The notes under the pieces were generated by a model that saw only the letters and a program-made list of their open reading frames with translations, had not been told where the DNA came from and ran no database searches. Both the position numbers and the translations under genes were made by a program. A stretch of DNA of 64,000 nt from Allomyces macrogynus ATCC 38327 (lineage: Eukaryota > Blastocladiomycota > Blastocladiomycetes > Blastocladiales > Blastocladiaceae), in assembly GCA_000151295.1 (NCBI GenBank), contig GG745332.1, forward strand, positions 294,985-358,984, written 5' to 3'. Below, piece after piece: positions 45,203 through 56,200 of this stretch (within the stretch, counting starts at the first letter, position 1; every line of letters begins with the position of its first letter).

Positions 45203-47242
45203 TCACGCGCAAACGTGCCGCAAAATGTCGGCACGCGTCGTGCTATTCCCGTCATCAATCGTGACCGGGATGCGCACATCCACCGAATGTTTCCCGACCG
45301 TGCCCGTAACCACGAGTTCGTGCCGAATGCGCACTTCCATTTGCTCGGCGTCAGCCACTCTTGGCTCGTCCGCGAGGTACGACGTCGGCTGCGGCACGTC
45401 GAGCTCGTGGTAGCTGGGCGGTGGACGGCCGTGTGGTGATGGCGGTGGGACCGGATCGTCAGCGGGCACCGGCCACCGTGCCGGCTCGATCCCGGATAGC
45501 AGTGTAGGCATCGCCGGAACAGGGTTCGCGTGCGCGCCCCACAAGGACGATGATGCGGGCGGCGGCGCGACCAAGAGAATCGCAGAATCGTCATGCGGGC
45601 TCGACCTTAGCGATTCGGTCGCCAGTCCAGGCGTCGGAATCCCAATCGGCCGCGACGTAGCGAGCGGCGACGTCGCCGCCGACCTCGGTGCCATCGCAAG
45701 CGGCGAAATAGGCAGTAACCGCGGCGACTCGCCCGGGGAAACGGGCGCCGAGACGGACGCGATTGACGGCGCGCGCGAACTTGATGTTGATCCGCTCAGT
45801 GACGCGAGGGCCTTGCGCAGTCCCTCGGGCATGAACTTGGTCCCTGCCGTACTACCCGTATGCGGCCGTGGCGGGATCGGCATCTCGCTGTCGGAATCGT
45901 ACGATGACCGCGGCGTCGAGTTACCCGAATCGTTACCAAGTGGAGAATCAAGCACGTGTTCGTCGAGTTCATCGTGCGCAACGCCCGGCCGCTGTGCCCA
46001 TGGGGTCAGGTCGAGCTTTAGGTGCATGCTCGGGTAGAGCGCCTGGTAGTACGAGTGGTTGGCGACGGCGGTTGCGGGCATGGGCAAATGCAGAGTGATC
46101 GTCTTGTTCCACAAGTCGCCCACAACGCGGTCAGGCGACCTATCGACGGCCTCGAGAACTGTCGAATAGTGTCGCCGGTTGGTCGTCGTGGCCTTGCCCC
46201 CAGCGCCGCGCCACGACGTGATAATGATCACTTGCTCGAGTCGGAACGCGACGCTCGGCTCGAGGTTCTTGGCGCGCACGGGCACAGTCGATCCGCTCCC
46301 ACCGAGCGACACGCTCGCAAGACCGCGCGCGAGCTCGTCGTGGTCGAAATTGGGAGCGAGACGGACGGTCACGGGCACAAACGAGTAGGGCACGAGAATG
46401 CGGTTCGGGACCGACACTTCAAACGCGATCGGCGCGTCGGGCGCACTGCGCACGCGCATCGGCGCCTCGCGCAGGTACGAGTCGAGGTCATTGTACCGGC
46501 GGATGCGCAGCGGCACGTCGACGCGCTCGACGTGGTACTTTTGGAACCACGAGTAGGGAAACACGCGCTGTGGCACGTGCAGCCGTGCCGTGAGCGTGTG
46601 CAAAATGGAAAAGTAGGCCGTGTCGAGTGTTGGCGGCAGGTTCGGCATCGGGCACGAAAAGTAGAACAGATGCGTGCCGCGCGCAAGAACGTGGTTGGCG
46701 GCCGGGTAGGTGCACACCGGGTAGAGTGACGGCTTTTCGTTGATCTCGTCGTCGTGCATGCGCAGTCGTTCTTCGGCACGGTCGAGTTGTGCGCGGAGAT
46801 CCTCGTCGAGGTCTTGACGTGCGGCATAGACGGCTTTTGGCGACACATAGCGCACGTCAAAATCGTGCGCTTCTTGCTCGGCCTCGGACGCAGGTTGGCC
46901 GTCGCGCCAAAGCGTCCATGACCGCTGGTATGTGCGCCGCTTGAGCGGGAACTTGACGGGCCGCGTTGGAGCGGAATCCACTGAGGATCGCGCTGATCCG
47001 GCTGCGGTAGCCACCTTGGAACTCAACGACGTGGATGGTGCACAGCCATTGTTGGCGCGGATCGTTGTCTTGAGCGTCAGGTCAAGCGCGTGCGCGGGTG
47101 TGTCGGCGAGCAGGCTCAGGTAGACGATGCACACGATAGATGCTGGGAACGAGGGTGACAGACCCGGGTAACCCGAGTAGAGCCGCGGGCGGTGCGCGGG
47201 CGACGACAGGATCAGAAGCTCGGCAATGTTGCTGCCGGACAT
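45203..47242 (-). CDS. Alpha-arrestin (ART family) with PPxY motif
   Basis: An intronless gene of 679 codons. The N-terminal arrestin half includes a Trp-rich stretch (RSWTLWRDGQ). The beta-sandwich continues through FYFSCPMPNLPPTLDTAY and FQKYHVERVDVPLRIRRY, and then an arrestin-C half with FEVSVPNRILVPYSFVPVTV. A long disordered Ser/Pro tail follows. At about residue 607 lies PPPSYHEL, a PPxY motif that would bind WW domains of Rsp5/Nedd4-type ligases. Alpha-arrestins link plasma-membrane transporters to Rsp5 for ubiquitination and endocytosis. The protein ends near EPRVADAEQMEVRIRHE, a final beta-strand-like segment. TATATCTC about 100 bases upstream may be its core promoter. Cargo cannot be inferred. 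Confidence 0.85.
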   Translation of the reverse strand: MSGSNIAELLILSSPAHRPRLYSGYPGLSPSFPASIVCIVYLSLLADTPAHALDLTLKTTIRANNGCAPSTSLSSKVATAAGSARSSVDSAPTRPVKFPLKRRTYQRSWTLWRDGQPASEAEQEAHDFDVRYVSPKAVYAARQDLDEDLRAQLDRAEERLRMHDDEINEKPSLYPVCTYPAANHVLARGTHLFYFSCPMPNLPPTLDTAYFSILHTLTARLHVPQRVFPYSWFQKYHVERVDVPLRIRRYNDLDSYLREAPMRVRSAPDAPIAFEVSVPNRILVPYSFVPVTVRLAPNFDHDELARGLASVSLGGSGSTVPVRAKNLEPSVAFRLEQVIIITSWRGAGGKATTTNRRHYSTVLEAVDRSPDRVVGDLWNKTITLHLPMPATAVANHSYYQALYPSMHLKLDLTPWAQRPGVAHDELDEHVLDSPLGNDSGNSTPRSSYDSDSEMPIPPRPHTGSTAGTKFMPEGLRKALASLSGSTSSSRAPSIASVSAPVSPGESPRLLPISPLAMAPRSAATSPLATSRPIGIPTPGLATESLRSSPHDDSAILLVAPPPASSSLWGAHANPVPAMPTLLSGIEPARWPVPADDPVPPPSPHGRPPPSYHELDVPQPTSYLADEPRVADAEQMEVRIRHELVVTGTVGKHSVDVRIPVTIDDGNSTTRADILRHVCA

Positions 47243-47340
47243 GTTGGTGGTTGAAGGGACTGGTGGTTGATGGCGGTGGTAGTGGTGGTTGGACGACAGA
47301 CTTGTCTGGCCGAGAGACGGGTAGAGAGGCGCGCTCCCTC

Positions 47341-47345
47341 TATAT
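47341..47345 (-). promoter_or_regulatory. TATA-like element upstream of the alpha-arrestin gene
   Basis: TATAT in a CCCTCTATATCTC context, about 100 bases before the arrestin ATG. Support is position only. Confidence 0.3.
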
Positions 47346-48187
47346 CTCTAGCCGACTGATGGCTGTGCGACGGTTCGGACGTGGTTTGCGGACGAGAGAA
47401 CAAGCGACCTTTGACCCCAGCGCCGCTCGTGTTTTCGCTCATCGATGGATGAGCAAGGCCGGCCACCGTGGAAACCCACGTTCCTGCAGCCCGACGGCCG
47501 GGTCAACCACCGCGACGGCGGTGGTCACTAACAATCTGCTGCTCCGACTCACGCTGCCCGGGCTCATCGACGAGCATCCCGACCGGCGCGCCGGGACCGG
47601 CCGGGCGTGCACAACAAGCGATACGGCGATCCAAGCGTGCGGCGCGCTGGGCCCGTCGGTGCGCTGCGCCCAAGCTGCGGCCCAGTTGATCGCTGCGATG
47701 GTTTTGACAGGAGAAACGCTGCCGAGCGGCATCTGGGCTGAAACGGGTCACTGCCTGGCCAAGGACCCACGTCACACACAAGCGCTGAATGAAACACCCT
47801 GGCTGCGTGGCGAAACTGCTGACCCTCATGTTTACCCAGCCCTGGTTTGGCTGCGGTTCGTCGTCAAAATCGTTGTCGCGCCCCGCGCCCGACCCTCAAA
47901 TTGCAATTTTGAGACACCAACAGCAATGTGCGCGCACTGCACGCGGGTGGACAAGTTCCCAACCTCCAACCGCGCTTCGCGATTGTTCGATTTGTCAGCG
48001 AGCGGGAGACGCGTCGCGACGCGGCGTTGAATTTGCTGCAGTCCGTGAGTCGGGTCGGTCAGGCGACCATGGAAGTGACTCGAGGTAATGAATGAATGGA
48101 CTATGCACTCGGACTTGTTCGATGCGCTTCGATAGCCGGTGCATCGTTTGCGCGTTGTTCGCGAGGACAGTGAAGCGCGATGAAGCA

Positions 48188-48211
48188 CTGCTGCTGCTGC
48201 TGCTGCTGCTG
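48188..48211. repeat. CTG/CAG trinucleotide repeat, 8 units
   Basis: Eight perfect CTG units on the plus strand (CAG on the minus) followed by CAGGG. They lie downstream of the stop codon of the unknown minus-strand gene, probably in its 3' flank. Confidence 0.95.
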
Positions 48212-48342
48212 CAGGGCAACCCTGCAAGAATGAGAGCCCATGCATGCGGGCTCCTGGACCCAGACCGAATTCGCGCACACATGTCAACAAGCTGGCATGT
48301 TCAGTACAGATACCAGTCCCTCCACCCCGCCCGCGCGCTCGC

Positions 48343-49906
48343 CTACATGCCCATCTCCTGGCCAAACAGTGTCTCGGCAAACTCGCCAAGCACCGCATCT
48401 ACCTCTGCGACGACAGCCTTGAGCATCGACGTCATGATCGACTTGGACACGCTACAGATCAACTGGCACCGTCAAAGCGCGCTCTACAAAGGCACGTTGC
48501 AATCTTGGTAATTCGTACCGGTCCACGGCACCAACCATCGACTGCGGCGACATGCCGTGCGTCTCCACAAACGCCGACCAGTGCTCGCCGCGCGCAGTCG
48601 CGATCCGGTCAGCCATAGGCGCGGGAAGTCGTAAACGAGCCGTCGAAGGCACGTCGGACGGGATAGGGGTGATGTCGATGGCGCCGGGACGAGAGCCGGG
48701 GGTGTGGTCCGATTTGGATCGCGGCGCGGCGCGTATTTGCAGCCACGACGGCGGGAGGAGGGAAATAGGCGTGCGTGGTCGCGGGGGGGACGGTGTTGCC
48801 GGAGATAATTGTGCGGGTGCGGCCGCGTCCTCGGTGGCGGGGGGTGATACGCGCGGAACCGGTGGAGTAGGGGTGGAGGATGTGGACGTTGCGACTGCCC
48901 GGCGAGAACGCGGTGTTGGTTGCGCGGATGCGGTAGATATCGTGGCGGTGCGGGAGCCGCGCTGGGAGCGAGAACGATCCTGTTCGGCGGTAGCCAATTG
49001 CCCTTCGTTGCCATGGAAAGACGGCGGATCAGGAGATGCACGTCGCAGTAGAGCACGCCGCAGCGAGCTCGTTGGTGGGATGAAGATCATGTCGCTTGAA
49101 AACACGGCCGGCTCGGTGAGCGTTGAAACGGAACGCCGTAACGAGAGCGTTGGTTTAGTCGTCTCGCCGCTTGAGCCAGGAGTACGCTTGGGTGGTGAGG
49201 AATCGCGCGAGAACCCATCCGACCGCTGGTGGTCGCGATCGGTGTCGTGATCACTGGCCATCTCTTCGTGGTCCAGGAGCGTCAAGTGCGCTGGGAGCTG
49301 GACGGGACCACCCAAATCGGATTGATCACCGCCATTGCGCGCAGGAAACGAGCGCGACGCGGCCCCAGCGTCGTTGAGAGATGGGAATTCGTCGACGGGC
49401 AGCGCGCGAATCGAGTTCCGGGCACGAGCAGCAACCGCTTGCATCTGGGCAAGCTTGCGAGCGCGCAGCGCCTCGAGCAATTGCGGTAACGGCGGCGGAG
49501 CCCTCCTGCCGCCACGGGCGTCGACAGCCAAGGTCGAGTCTGGTGCAGATTCGGGCCAAGCGACGGTTTCGCAGAAAGTGTCCTCGCCAACATGGCCTCG
49601 GGCTATTGCATCGCGTCGTGATGGTGCCGGGGCCTTGACAACAATGGCGGATGACGCGTTCGGTCGGCCAGTTGGTGGTCGCTTGGTTCTCGATGCCGAC
49701 GCTTTCTTGCCTTTGCCGCGACCACGTTGCTGGGCAAGAGACTGCATCAGGCGGTCATGACGGCGGCGAAGGCGTGCATCGTATTCGGCGAGCACTTCCT
49801 CGGATCCAATCAAGTTGAGGGGCTCGTCCGGGTCGCCGTTGGCCATTCCGGCCGCGTGCGCGGGTAGGGTCGGGCGGAGGCCCGTGCGCGTGCGGAGGGT
49901 CGACAT
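48343..49906 (-). CDS. Disordered Arg/Ser/Pro-rich protein of unknown function
   Basis: The ATG at 49906 opens a long exon. A small intron (GTACGA donor, CTGTAG acceptor, about 48507-48443) joins VGAVDR in phase to a final exon, VSKSIMTSMLKAVVAEVDA..., ending at 48343 with LFGQEMGM. The first 160 residues include an Arg-rich helix (YDARLRRRHDRLMQSLAQQ) and KGKKASASRTKRP, a possible nuclear signal. The middle is Ser/Thr/Pro-rich and disordered. The C-terminal 90 residues look more ordered, with RIATARGEHWSAF and the last-exon amphipathic helix. I do not recognise the family. Reading through the intron gives a slightly longer alternative ending at 48452. Confidence 0.65.
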
Positions 49907-51052
49907 TTCCCGTCTTCCTTGATGGACTGCAGCAAGTACTTGCAGCTGTTGGTGCCGCTGGCGGTCGGTTTCCGTTTGACCAGCAACAACGACGCCAACG
50001 ACCGACGACGGAGGCAGCGATCGTTCAAGGCACGTGCGAGTGACGCCTCTGGTCCGGGTGAGAGACGGGAGACGTGCTCGGCGTGACTGTCACGTTGGAA
50101 TCATGTGCGAGTCTCCCGTGCGGCGGTGTGCCTGCCTTTTTTCTTGTCGGCGCGCCGCCGCTTCGATGCTCGATTTTGGCTTGATTTGCGCCGCGACACG
50201 CGTTCGCTGCTTTTGGCCAGCTTGAAGGCTGGCTGGCCTGAACGTTGGCCCGGTGGCGTTCCCTTGACCTCGACCCCACCGCCGTGGCGACGCCGCCCAC
50301 GCTCCTCCTCCGTCCAGTCGACGACGCCGGCCTGCTCCCCCTCTCCTGCTCGCTCCGTTGCCCTCGCCTGCCCCGCTGCCGCTGCCCTGCCGCTCCCTGC
50401 CCTCCACGTCCCCTCGTGCCGCCCCGGCCCGATCCCGCGTCTGGCACCTGCTCGCTCGCCCGCCCGCTCGCCCGCCCGCTCGCCCGTCTCTCTGCCGGCC
50501 GTCGCCCCCTTTTTACTCGTCTGTGCACGCGCGCTCCCCCGACCGCCCGCTGCACCCTCTCCGCGCCCTTGCTCATCCGCCGCGCGGCCGTGCCACTCGC
50601 CCGCCCTCCCGCTCATCCATTGCCCGAGTTGAACACGCTCAAGCGCGCGGCAACCGGTACTTGTCGCGCTCTCTACGCTCTGGCGATGGCCGTCACTTGC
50701 CGCAGTCGCGTCGCGCCCGCCCGAGCAATTCGCGGTCGGTGCATGATGGCGCCCAAGCGCGCCGTGTCGTGCCGGTCGGTCGTCCTTGACATCGTGCCGT
50801 GTGACACGGCCGTTGCGGTTGGCCGACCGTCCCGTGCCGGCAGCGTGTGATCATCAGTGCTCTATCTCGCGTGGTTCACGGTCGCTGACCTCGTCGTCCT
50901 CCTTTGAATCTATAGAAGCGTGACTGTCTTTGCCGTCCTCCCCCGCTGCCGCCGCTGCCGCCGTTGCTGTCGTCTGCGCCGACGCCGCGTCGCGTGCCCC
51001 GTCTCCCACCACTCCCTCAACCGTCCCCACCCCGCACCACTTCGCCATCACC
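49907..51052. other. Divergent region between unknown gene and G-gamma
   Basis: About 1.1 kb, very CCG/CGC-rich on the plus strand between 50240 and 50640, and pyrimidine-rich before the G-gamma start. It includes a 12-bp tandem repeat. Long frames on both strands look compositional. Confidence 0.45.
50461..50496. repeat. 12-bp tandem repeat, 3 copies
   Basis: Three perfect copies of CGCCCGCTCGCC with a partial copy just before. It lies in the leader region of the G-gamma gene. Confidence 0.9.
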
Positions 51053-51271
51053 ATGTCGGAACTCAAGCTCAAGAAGCTCTTGGAGCTCAACAACCGTCTC
51101 AAGGAGCAGCTCGACATGCCGCGGCTGACCGTCTCGGACGCGTCGCAGGCGCTCATCAAGTACGTCAAGACGACCAAGGACTACCTGGTGCCGTCGGTCT
51201 GGGGCACCGTCGACAAGAAGGAGGACCCGTACGGGCCCGTCGGAGGACCGTGCGCGTGTACGATCGCGTAA
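51053..51271 (+). CDS. G-protein gamma subunit
   Basis: An intronless protein of 72 residues. It opens [16 protein letters not shown], an N-terminal helix for coiled-coil pairing with G-beta. [18 protein letters not shown] and [18 protein letters not shown] follow, the standard fungal G-gamma core. The C-terminus CACTIA has a CaaX box (CTIA), preceded by another Cys that may be palmitoylated as in fungal relatives. Prenylation would anchor the beta-gamma dimer at the plasma membrane. The ATG is in CACCATGTCGG context. Its size is usual. It lies only 2 kb from the class C receptor and 7 kb from the guanylyl cyclase. Confidence 0.95.
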   Translation: MSELKLKKLLELNNRLKEQLDMPRLTVSDASQALIKYVKTTKDYLVPSVWGTVDKKEDPYGPVGGPCACTIA

Positions 51272-51684
51272 TCCGGGCCAGCGTGGGGGGCGTATGGGTG
51301 GAGCGTGTCGCGACGCGCCGTGGTGCGGTGCTGTGCGGTCCGCCGTGCATGCGCGTTCGTGTGCGTCGCCCCGCTGGCCGGATCGGTCGTTTGGATGCCG
51401 TTTTCTTTTCGTTCTTTCTATCATTGTCGGTTGGTCGGTCGGTCGCGACCGCTGCCACGGCGCCCGGGTTCATTTCGTTTTCCGACTTTGATGGATTGAT
51501 TCGTTGTGCTTATTTCTCGTTCGTTTTCAACCGTTTTCTCTTCGATCCCCTCCTCTCTCCTCTCCTCCCTCCGTGTTCGTCGTCGGCCATTGCGCGCGTG
51601 AGACCCACCCGGATCGGCTCGCGTCCTCCTGTCTCTCCTCCTCCTCCCCTCTCCTCTCCTTCGACGTCGGTCCTTGACTCGCGA
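51272..51684. other. Convergent 3' region downstream of G-gamma
   Basis: T-rich with CTCCTC runs (51545-51660), consistent with a 3' UTR. No gene seen. Confidence 0.5.
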
Positions 51685-52181
51685 TTATAGACTCTTTGGG
51701 TGCCATAAGCTTGGCATGTCGCGCTGAAGTGTCGTCAGCGCGACCGCAAGGCGCATTCTATTCAGGCGAGACTTTCGGTCAAACTGCTCCCACAAGTTTT
51801 TCTCCTCCGGACCTCCATCGTCTGCCGGTTTAAATCCCGCCTTCGGTCGCCACTCGCGCACCACTTCGGAAAAATCAAAAATCACCACGTCTTTGCCGCC
51901 CACCGTCGTCGTTGTCGAGATCTTCGCTTGCAACTCCGCCACAGCTTTCGCCAATTAATGAACGACGCCGATAACGTCCCCTTTCAATAACATTCTGCAA
52001 ACTGCCATGGCGGCGCGTCCCGGTCGATGCTCGACAGGTCCAACCTTGTGCGATGAACAACCACGTCGGTCGACCCACCCCCGGTCGCGACTTCAAACAA
52101 CACCTGATTGACGGCCCGTGGACCTGTCCGTGCTGTTGCACCCGCCTTGGCCTTGCTCCACGACGTCGGCCCCTCCTCCAC
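51685..52181 (-). CDS. Small hypothetical protein, weakly supported
   Basis: The last exon (about 51945 to 51685) encodes VAELQAKISTTTT, then VVIFDFSEVVREWRP and a basic, helical C-terminus ending LWHPKSL. An upstream frame (52181 to about 51990) includes VNQVLFEVATGGGSTDVVV and DLSSIDRDAPPWQF, and can be joined only through a weak GTTATT...CGAAAG intron. No ATG is clear for the first exon. The sequence looks coding in composition (hydrophobic/charged alternation) but matches no family I know. It could be a diverged gene or a gene remnant. Confidence 0.35.
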
Positions 52182-53270
52182 ATGTCCACCTCGCCGCGCA
52201 CACGGCTTTCATAAGTGTGGCGTCGGCACGACCATTTGCTTTATTTGGCTGCATTTGGCTGGGCGTGTGGCGAGATCCCGTACTGCGCTGCAGGTTCGAA
52301 CCATGCCATCCTCTCCCGCTCTTACTTTCGATCCGCGCCCGAGACGTTGCCCGAACCCTTGCCAGACCAAGGACAAATCAATTCTGGACGATCGAGGACT
52401 TCCCCTGCTCCGGCCGTCGCTGGTGCCGGCGGGACACCATTGGCGCGCCGCCCGCGCTCGGCCCCAACGACCGACGCTATCAATACGTGTCGTGCGTCTA
52501 TTCTTCGGTAAGCAAAACCCGGGCCGCGCCATCACTGACGTCGTACGACTTGGCGTCTGGCTGCGGGGGGGCTCATCGGCATTTGCGCACTGCCTGCAGC
52601 ACGGTGATGGGCGGCCACTCGCTCGCGGCGGATCATTTGACTGCGCAATCGACGTGTGACCCTCGCACACGCTTGCCTTTAGCGGCGGCGGCGCGCGCTG
52701 GACGTGGCGACGCCGTAAGACGGGCTGTGGCGAGGTGGGCAATGGTTCGTCCATGAAAAACCGCACGCTAGCACGGCGGGGACGCGCTGCGCGCCCGTGC
52801 TTTTGGCTTGGTGTTGAGCGCTGACCCATGGTTCTCTTCGTTAGGGAGAAGCGCGTGCTCTTTTTTCTTTACTTTTGGTGCTGCACGCCCCGCCCGCCCG
52901 CGCGGTTCCCTTTCGTCGTGGTGTTCATTTCGAGCTCTGCAGGCCCTGCAAGAGGCCCGCAGATCAAGTCGGCCCGGTTTGCGCCCAGACCGCGCGCGCA
53001 AGGTTCGAGGACGGTGGGTACGCTCGTTCATTTGTTATTGTTGCTTGCTTTTCACGCGCCATGTGGGGGAGGCGACGGACGGCGGCAGCGTCGTGCATCG
53101 TGGGCGTTTTGCGGTGTGGCGGTTGGTGTTGTTCCGTGGTGCTGCTGCTCATCCTGATCCGCTCTTGATCCTAGTGCAGTGCCGCGCAAAGAGCACGCAT
53201 CCAACGCTTCCCGTCGCGGTTGCGGTGACGGACGACGCAGGCGCTGTCCCTGCACCTGGCTCTCGCGACC
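52182..53270. other. Upstream region of the class C receptor
   Basis: About 1.1 kb without a supported gene. Several open frames exist but none shows domain-like features. Confidence 0.45.
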
Positions 53271-56200
53271 ATGATCACGCTGGCCCGGGTCGCGCTCCTG
53301 GTTCTGCTCGTGGCCGCGCTTGCTGCGCCACCGACACACGCCAACGACCCCAACACTGTCCACCATGTCGCGCGCGCCGGCTCGCCCGTCCCCGTCACGT
53401 CGACCAGCGTCCCCGCCGTGCAGCATGGCGCGCGGCTGCTCGATCCGGCCCCCGCCCCGCCGTTACCCGAGTTCCCCGTCTCTGCCGACGCGCATAGCGC
53501 GTCGTCCTTAATCAAGATCGGCGTGCTACTCCCACTCTCCTCGCCTGACGCGACGTACCGCAACATGTCGATCGCGGCGCTCAATGCGATCCGGCTCGCG
53601 GTGCAGCGGTTCCAGATGGACCGGACCGAAGAACCGCTGCGCGCATCGATGCGGAAAGCCGACGCGGCGATCCAGCTGGTCGTGGCCGACGAGTACGCGC
53701 CGGACCGGTTGGATCTCGGGCGCGTGAATACGTCGATGAAAGTCCGGATCGGCGAGACCGAGGTGGTGCCCGAAACCTGGGTTGCGCAGGCGATTTTGTC
53801 AACGATGGACTTGATTGTGAACCAGAAAGTGGCTGCGGTCGTGGGGGAAATGACGAGTCCGGTGACGCGGAACCAGGCACTGATCACGTCAAGGTTTGAG
53901 ATCTTGCAGTGCAGTTTTAGCGCGTCGCATCCGGACTTGTCGAACAAGAAGATGGTACGTGGTTGGAGCGGGACGGCTTGGACGGGTGGAAAATGCTGAT
54001 TTTGACCAACTTATGACGGGGCAGGCGGCCTGCGGGCTTTGTGGTCGAGTGGAGAAGGCTGATCTTGACCGTGGGATTCATTGTTAGTATCCATATTTCC
54101 TGCGCGCCATCGGTAGTGCCAAGCTTTACGCGGAAGCGGTCGTGTCGCTCATTCACCGGCTCGGCGTGTCGCATTACACGATCCTGACCTCGACCGACGA
54201 CTTTTCTACCGAATGTGCGTGTTTGAGGAGCAAAGGCTGGCATTCTCGTCCCGGATCATGTTTGCTGACGGTTTGCTTCGCATCCTAGACACCCGAACAA
54301 TGGAAAACGTCAAGGACATTGGTGCCGGCCCGGACCGCACGCTCCCGACAATCAACCGGCGGTTCTGGTTCACATCGAACAAAGTGCGCGACAACATTGA
54401 CGAGACGCTCAACAAACTGACGGCCGACGCGACCGTGCCCCGGACCGTCTTTGTCTCGGCCATTGACCAGCCACAGCTCGCCCTGATCACCAAACTCAAG
54501 AACCGCGGCTTGTTCAACAAGGAGTGGACGTGGATCCTGCTCAACAACATCACCGACGCGTTCATTTCAGTCTACGAGAATCCGGCCAAGATCACAGGCA
54601 AGGACTCGCCGCTGCTCGGCGTCTTCATGGTCACGCCGCAGTCGGGCAACACGACCATCTACTTTGACGAGTTTGCCACGGCACTCGCGCGCGCGACCGG
54701 CCAGGAGCTTTGGTACAATGAGCCGCAGGCCTACACGTGCGCGGGCGTCTTGCTCCGCGCGCTGTTGCGATACGTGGATGGCGACGCGAATGTCGCCAAG
54801 GAACTTGCGCAGGGCCGGTTCCCCAAGGGCCCGATCACGCTGCAGGCCGTGAACCAGACCAACTGGCACTCGCCAATTGGACTCGCGCGATTTGATGCCG
54901 AGGGCAGTATTTTTGCGGGTGCCGATGTGCTCAATTGGCGGCCGGTCACGGATAACCCGAAGGACAACACGACGACGGGGGCTGTGCTCGTGTTGCGCAA
55001 GCCGTACGCGGGCGCGCTAATGGGGTTGCCACCGGGTGGGAGTCTGGGGCCGATGTTGCCGGACGGGTCGCAGCCGGTGAATGATTACGATGGCAGTCTG
55101 CGAGGTGCGTGACTTTGTTTTCGCTTGCGTGTTTGCGAACGGGACTGATAAGTGGGTTGCGTCCGATGCTAGACATCACGATTTCGATCGCAAGCGGCTC
55201 GCTAATCGCCACGTTCCTTCTCGTACTTATCAGCATTGGCACGCTCTCGGCCACCACGATCCTCGGCATTATCTTCATCTGGCGGAGCGCGCCCGAAGTG
55301 CGCGCCATCTCGCCCGTCTTCTGTTACCAAATTCTGCTCGGGATTATTTTCATGTACGTGAGCCTCACGCTCGAGGTCCTGCCGCGACCAAGTGGGCCCT
55401 CTGGCGATTTTTACTGCAACGTCTCGGCTGTCACGGGCGTCCTCGCCGTGGGCCTCGTCGTCGGCAATATCGTCGCCAAGAATCACCGCATCTGGCAGCT
55501 CTTCGGCAGCCCGTTCCTGTTCCGGCAAGGCTTGCCCGACAGCAAGATCTTGCAAATTTCCGTCGTGCTTGTGGCCATGGATGTGGCGCTCGCCGCGTCA
55601 TGGGTCTTTGAGAGCCCCTTCCGCATCATTCACGTCAAGGACGATGCGGCCAACGTGAAATACGACATGTGCATTGCCGGATTACGGAGCGACGTGACGG
55701 CCATCACGAGCGCGGCCGAGATCCCGAGCATGTACGAGAATTGGGTGTTTTGGGCAATTTGCGTGTATAATTTCGGCCTGATCGTCTACGGGTGCGTGCT
55801 CGCGTGGAAAACACGCCGGATCCCGGTGGCCGGGTACTCGGAGTCGGGCGCGATTGCGATCTCCGTGTATAATATCGCGCTGGGCGGGACGATTTTGCTG
55901 CCGACCTACTTTTCGTACGTTCCCCAGCTGTTTTTCGCGCGTATGTTTTGCTTTGGCAACGAGCGTACACTTGGACTGACGATTGTTCGAACATGATCCA
56001 GACCACTCAACCGCATGTACTTCGTCTCGTTCTCGCTGCAGCTGCTCATCATCTACTTTTGCACAACGTTTGCGATGCTCGCCTTCTTTGTGCCGCCGCT
56101 CTACTCGCTCTGGCTGCGCCGCGCACAGGCCGATCTCGGCGACCTCAACCTCATCCAGGCCGACTTATTCAAGAACCCCACGATGAGGACGACGACGGGC

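Larger units (their letters stand above)
47243..48342. other. 1.1 kb intergenic region with CTG/CAG repeat
   Basis: This lies between the arrestin (upstream side) and the 3' end of the unknown minus-strand gene. It contains a TATAT element at 47341-47345 and a trinucleotide repeat at 48188. No gene seen. Confidence 0.5.

Noticed and set aside
48188..48211. CAG repeat as a polyglutamine tract
   Set aside because: It lies beyond the stop codon of the minus-strand gene and outside any supported exon.
50455..50505. CGCCCGCTCGCC repeats as a CRISPR-like array
   Set aside because: Units are directly adjacent with no spacers, in a eukaryotic genome; this is a simple tandem repeat.
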